DNA from: Muribaculaceae bacterium
GTDB lineage: Bacteria > Bacteroidota > Bacteroidia > Bacteroidales > Muribaculaceae
NCBI GenBank assembly: GCA_017545095.1
Contig: JAFYCU010000208.1
Location: 1-9,192, forward strand
DNA length: 9,192 nt
Direction: 5' to 3'
Shown: piece by piece, positions 6,513 to 9,192 of the stretch
Layout of the letters: every line of letters begins with the position of its first letter
Position numbering within the stretch: position 1 is the stretch's first letter
Position numbers and translations under genes: made by a program
Notes under the pieces: model-generated
What the model was told of the DNA's origin: nothing
Database searches by the model: none
Seen by the model: the letters and a program-made list of their open reading frames with translations, nothing else

Positions 6513-7490
6513 ATGGAAGAAACAATCAACCAATCCCGCATCGACTTGGGACAGTTCTCGGCCCAAATCGAGCAACTGCGCGAGCGCATCGCAAGTGTTA
6601 TCGTAGGACAGCATCAGGCTGTCGACCTCATTCTTACCGCCATCCTTGCCGATGGCCATGTGCTGCTCGAGGGTGTGCCTGGTGTGGCCAAGACCCTGCT
6701 TGCACGCATGACGGCACGCTTGGTCGACGCACGCTTCAGCCGCATTCAGTTCACCCCCGACCTCATGCCCAGCGATGTGCTCGGCACCACCGTGTTCAAC
6801 ATGAAGACCAGCGAGTTTGACTTCCATCAGGGACCCGTCTTTGCTGATGTGGTGCTTGTCGATGAAATCAACCGTGCCCCGGCCAAGACGCAGGCGGCAC
6901 TGTTCGAGGTGATGGAGGAGCGGCAGGTGAGCATCGACGGCACCACCCACCGCATGGGCGACCTCTATACTATCATCGCCACGCAGAATCCCGTGGAGCA
7001 GGAAGGCACCTACAAACTTCCAGAGGCACAGCTCGACCGTTTCTTGCTCAAGGTGGTGATGGGTTATCCCAGCGAGGACGAGGAGGTGGAAATCCTGCAA
7101 CGCCACCAAACCAACGTGCGCCATGCCAAGCTCGACGGCATCCAGCCCATCATCACACGCAACCAGCTGTTGCAGCTGCGGCGCATGATGCATCTGGTGC
7201 TCGTCGACAGTTCACTGCTGCGCTACATCGCGCAAATCGTGCAGCAAACTCGCACCAGCCGAGCCGTTTACCTGGGCGCATCGCCGCGTGCTGCAGTGGC
7301 CATGCTGCAATGCTCCAAAGCCTATGCGCTGCTTCAGGGACGTGACTTTGTCACGCCCGACGACATCAAAACCGTCACCCCCAGTGTGTTGCAGCACCGC
7401 ATCATGCTCAACGCCGAGGCCGAGATGCAAGGACACACAGTGACCAAACTGGTGCAAACGCTAATCGACAAGGTGGAAGTGCCGAAATAA
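6513..7490 (+). CDS. MoxR-family AAA+ ATPase
   Basis: 325 aa, cytoplasmic, full length. Walker A is GVPGVAKT (54-61), Walker B VVLVDEINRAP (113-123), sensor 1 ATQNP with Asn159, LPEAQLDRF with Arg176 as likely arginine finger, and sensor 2 ASPRA with Arg259. The C-terminal lid (about 215-325) is intact, so the protein should bind and hydrolyse ATP. MoxR proteins act as chaperone-like remodelling ATPases, usually as ring oligomers, paired with von Willebrand A-type or DUF58 partners; methanol dehydrogenase maturation in methylotrophs is the founding case. An in-frame GTG at 6438 would add 25 residues and overlap the previous gene, but the extension is poorly conserved in character, and the A-rich stretch at 6488-6512 fits Bacteroidota initiation at ATG 6513. 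It is flanked by unusually wide gaps of 71 and 99 bp. Confidence 0.96.
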   Translation: MEETINQSRIDLGQFSAQIEQLRERIASVIVGQHQAVDLILTAILADGHVLLEGVPGVAKTLLARMTARLVDARFSRIQFTPDLMPSDVLGTTVFNMKTSEFDFHQGPVFADVVLVDEINRAPAKTQAALFEVMEERQVSIDGTTHRMGDLYTIIATQNPVEQEGTYKLPEAQLDRFLLKVVMGYPSEDEEVEILQRHQTNVRHAKLDGIQPIITRNQLLQLRRMMHLVLVDSSLLRYIAQIVQQTRTSRAVYLGASPRAAVAMLQCSKAYALLQGRDFVTPDDIKTVTPSVLQHRIMLNAEAEMQGHTVTKLVQTLIDKVEVPK

Positions 7491-7514
7491 CGCATGACGA
7501 AATAGGAACCAATA

Positions 7515-7574
7515 GCTAGCAAAGCTAGTAAAACTAGTCTAACTAGTAAAACTAGTGAAACTAGTCACACTAGC
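7515..7574 (+). repeat. CTAG tandem array, 9-bp period, seven cores
   Basis: CTAG occurs at 7516, 7525, 7534, 7543, 7552, 7561 and 7570, exactly 9 bp apart. The consensus unit is CTAGTNAAA. Four units carry the perfect palindrome ACTAGT and the first carries GCTAGC. The array fills most of the gap between the MoxR gene and the DUF58 gene and ends 15 bp before ATG 7590. The frame of DUF58 stays open through the whole array back to a TAG at 7503-7505, but I see no usable start codon there. The role is unknown. Confidence 0.92.
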
Positions 7575-7589
7575 CCTTACCTCTCTCAT

Positions 7590-8900
7590 ATGTTTCTACG
7601 CAATCGATTCTACTATGCCATTTTGGCAGTGGTGCTTGTGCTGATAGCCGGTCAGGCTTGGCCGCCATTGTTCACCGTGGGCAAGGTGCTGGTGGCACTG
7701 TTTGCGCTGGTGATGCTGGTCGATGTGGCTCTGTTGTGGCACTGGCGCGGCATCACCGCCGAGCGGCATTGCGCCGAGCGGTTTTCCAATGGCGACGACA
7801 ACGAGGTTGTGGTGCGTGTCGACAGTACCTATCCCTTTGCCGTGCGTGTGCATGTGATCGACGAGATTCCGCACATCTTCCAGCGCCGCGACGTGGGCTT
7901 CGATGCCAAGCTGCCTGCGGTGGCCGGGGCCGACATCCGTTATCGCCTGCGACCCACACGCCGTGGGGTTTACAGCTTTGGCCAGTTGCAGGTGTTTGCA
8001 CGCACCGCCTTGGGACTCGTCGAGCGGCGTTACTCGCTGGGCGAGCCAAGCGATGTGGCCGTGTATCCGAGCTATCTCATGCTCAACGAGTATGAACTGC
8101 TGGCCATGAGCAACAACCTCACCGAGTTGGGCATCAAGCGCATACGCCGCGCCGGCAACAATACCGAGTTTGAGCAAATCAAAGACTATGTACAAGGCGA
8201 CGACTATCGCACCATCAACTGGAAAGCCAGTGCCCGCCGGGCGCAGCTCATGGTCAACGTCTACACCGACGAGCGGTCGCAGCAGGTGTTCAGTGTCATC
8301 GACAAGGGACGCGTGATGCAGCAGGCTTTCAAGGGCATGACACTGCTCGACTATGCCATCAATGCGTCGCTGGTGATTTCCTATGTGGCCATCCGCAAGG
8401 AAGACCGTGCCGGACTGCTCACCTTCGACACCGGCCCCGACGACTTTGTGCCTGCCGAACGGCGCGGAGGGCACATGCAGAACATCCTCGAAACGCTCTA
8501 CGGGCAGGAGACGGAGTTTGACGAGAGCGACTACTCGGCGTTGTGCGCCGGGGTGAACCGACTCATTGGCAAGCGCAGCCTGCTCATCCTCTACACCAAC
8601 TTCACCGGCTTGAATAGCCTCAAGCGCCAGCTGCCTTACCTGCGCCAGCTGGCACAGCGGCACCGACTGCTCGTGGTGTTCTTCGACGATGTGGAACTCA
8701 AGCAATTCATTGCCACACCACCGCGCAACACACGCGACCATTACCAGCATGTGATTGCCGAGAAGTTCGACTATGAGCGACGACTCATCGTCACCATCCT
8801 GCGCCAAAACGGCATCCTCAGCCTGCTCACCACACCCGACCAACTCTCGATTAATCTCATCAACAAATACCTTGAGATCAAAGCTCGCTCATTGATTTAA
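7590..8900 (+). CDS. DUF58 domain-containing membrane protein (MoxR partner)
   Basis: 436 aa. Two N-terminal membrane segments (about 8-24 and 30-50) are followed by a beta-rich region (about 55-180, including LRPTRRGVYSFGQLQV) and the DUF58 signature TEFEQIKDYVQGDDYRTINWKASARR (192-215). After this comes a von Willebrand A-like fold in which the usual metal-site DxSxS motif reads DKGR (238-241), so metal binding at that site is doubtful. The C-terminal part (to 436) is mixed alpha/beta with no further anchor. DUF58 proteins are regularly encoded next to MoxR ATPases and are thought to be their partners; the soluble domain here is expected in the cytoplasm. ATG 7590 has no Shine-Dalgarno sequence; the start is chosen because the membrane segment follows directly. 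The gene ends the operon. Confidence 0.93.
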   Translation: MFLRNRFYYAILAVVLVLIAGQAWPPLFTVGKVLVALFALVMLVDVALLWHWRGITAERHCAERFSNGDDNEVVVRVDSTYPFAVRVHVIDEIPHIFQRRDVGFDAKLPAVAGADIRYRLRPTRRGVYSFGQLQVFARTALGLVERRYSLGEPSDVAVYPSYLMLNEYELLAMSNNLTELGIKRIRRAGNNTEFEQIKDYVQGDDYRTINWKASARRAQLMVNVYTDERSQQVFSVIDKGRVMQQAFKGMTLLDYAINASLVISYVAIRKEDRAGLLTFDTGPDDFVPAERRGGHMQNILETLYGQETEFDESDYSALCAGVNRLIGKRSLLILYTNFTGLNSLKRQLPYLRQLAQRHRLLVVFFDDVELKQFIATPPRNTRDHYQHVIAEKFDYERRLIVTILRQNGILSLLTTPDQLSINLINKYLEIKARSLI

Positions 8901-8905
8901 GAGAA

Positions 8906-8933
8906 CCAAGAGCCAAGAACCGAGAACCAAGCT
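8906..8933 (+). repeat. 7-bp tandem repeat, CCRAGNN type, four units, downstream of operon
   Basis: Units are CCAAGAG, CCAAGAA, CCGAGAA and CCAAGCT, preceded by GAGAA right after the DUF58 stop. Bases 8913-8931 (CCAAGAACCGAGAACCAAG) match 2495-2513 perfectly and in the same orientation, so the operon is bracketed by the same repeat family. Confidence 0.8.
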
Positions 8934-9026
8934 GGCTAACGCACGTTGTACAGCATCGCGATAACTATGAAATGGCTTTCCCAAATCCCGTAGGGTCTCC
9001 CCAAACGACCCCACATCGCATAAATG
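8934..9026. other. Intergenic stretch with C-rich segment, no gene seen
   Basis: No credible frame. The segment 8975-9012 has several runs of C on the plus strand and contains a small stem, GGGTC (8993-8997) with GACCC (9007-9011), around a 9-nt loop. No promoter box or T tract is associated. It could be an untranslated region, a small RNA or an intergenic repeat; the window gives no second copy to decide. Confidence 0.3.
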
Positions 9027-9058
9027 AAGAGCCGCTGCACCCGTGCAGCGGCTCTTTT
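9027..9058. terminator. Bidirectional intrinsic terminator between convergent genes
   Basis: AAGAGCCGCTGCAC (9027-9040) pairs perfectly with GTGCAGCGGCTCTT (9043-9056). The innermost pair must open to form a 4-nt loop. A TTTT run (9055-9058) follows on the plus strand; on the minus strand the hairpin is preceded by AAAA and followed by an AT-rich stretch. It lies 127 bp after the DUF58 stop and 22 bp after the dockerin-gene stop, so it can serve both transcripts. Confidence 0.85.
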
Positions 9059-9079
9059 GGCTCTGAAACCAGACGTTAA

Positions 9080-9192
9080 TCACCCTTGCAGCACGATGTT
9101 GATCACCATGTTCAGGTCATCCACATCAACCTTGCCGTCGCCGTTCAGGTCGGCCTGTGCGTTGATGCTTGGGTCTTGGTTCAAGTTGAGGA
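9080..9192 (-). CDS. C-terminal end of a dockerin type I repeat protein, 5' part outside window
   Basis: Only the last 37 codons are present, ending at TGA 9082-9080. They read ...NLNQDPSINAQ, then ADLNGDGKVDVDDLNMVINIVLQG and stop. The loop D-L-N-G-D-G-K-V-D-V-D-D has acidic or amide residues at positions 1, 3, 5, 9 and 12, as in the calcium-binding loop of dockerin type I repeats, followed by the F-helix-like LNMVINIVL. In Bacteroidota such repeats often end large secreted proteins, including glycoside hydrolases and surface proteins, without any cellulosome. What the rest of this protein does cannot be said. The preceding residues may be the tail of a first dockerin repeat. Confidence 0.85.
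   Translation of the reverse strand, partial: LNLNQDPSINAQADLNGDGKVDVDDLNMVINIVLQG

Noticed and set aside
7515..7574. CRISPR array
   Set aside because: Units are 9 bp with 3-bp variable spacers, far too short for repeat-spacer structure, and no cas genes are present.
7596..8843. 415-codon open frame on the minus strand opposite the DUF58 gene
   Set aside because: Same shadow effect: low-complexity composition and no motifs, against a clear DUF58 signature on the plus strand.
2597..8900. Anti-phage defence system or mobile element
   Set aside because: Despite the AAA+ ATPase, no nuclease, integrase, transposase or terminal repeats are seen, and the gene set matches a conserved chromosomal MoxR-DUF58 cluster.
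8889..9083. 64-codon minus-strand frame covering terminator and repeat
   Set aside because: It runs through the terminator hairpin and ends in the heptamer array (repetitive Leu/Val/Ser residues); no coding character.

Overview
The window looks like a chromosomal segment of a Bacteroidota bacterium, most likely of the order Bacteroidales (gut-type families such as Muribaculaceae or Prevotellaceae would fit; this is inference). The reasons are promoter-like TAnnTTTG boxes, starts that mostly lack Shine-Dalgarno sequences, a C-terminal dockerin-type repeat on what is probably a secreted protein, and a membrane-protein/MoxR/DUF58 gene order that I associate with this group. The coding DNA is fairly GC-rich, which produces many long antisense shadow frames.

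Left part (1-2313, all minus strand): a GT2-family glycosyltransferase cut by the window edge (1-705), then dprA (791-1903), then a 4HBT hot-dog-fold thioesterase (1900-2313). In transcription order the thioesterase leads, and its stop overlaps the dprA start by 4 bp (ATGA), so these two are translationally coupled. A weak intrinsic terminator (720-743) separates dprA from the glycosyltransferase gene.

Middle (2314-2596): a divergent control region of 283 bp. It holds one promoter box per strand, an 8-bp hairpin and two different arrays of degenerate 7-bp tandem repeats, the second ending 5 bp before the first plus-strand start.

Main block (2597-8900, plus strand): a compact six-gene operon encoding a SpoIIM-family membrane protein, an unrecognised polytopic membrane protein, a DUF4129 protein, a DUF4350 protein, a MoxR-family AAA+ ATPase and a DUF58 protein. 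Five of the six are predicted membrane proteins and only the ATPase is soluble. Overlaps or a 5-bp gap join the first four genes (SpoIIM/gene 2 overlap by 32 bp; DUF4129/DUF4350 by ATGA). The ATPase gene is set apart by gaps of 71 and 99 bp. The 99-bp gap carries a striking array of seven CTAG cores at an exact 9-bp period. The likely theme is a membrane-associated MoxR ATPase working with a DUF58 partner on envelope proteins; the job of this cluster is not established.

Right part (8901-9192): a third heptamer array that repeats a 19-bp word from the upstream leader, an unexplained C-rich stretch, a strong hairpin terminator shared by convergent genes (9027-9058), and the last 37 codons of a minus-strand gene ending in a dockerin type I calcium-binding repeat.
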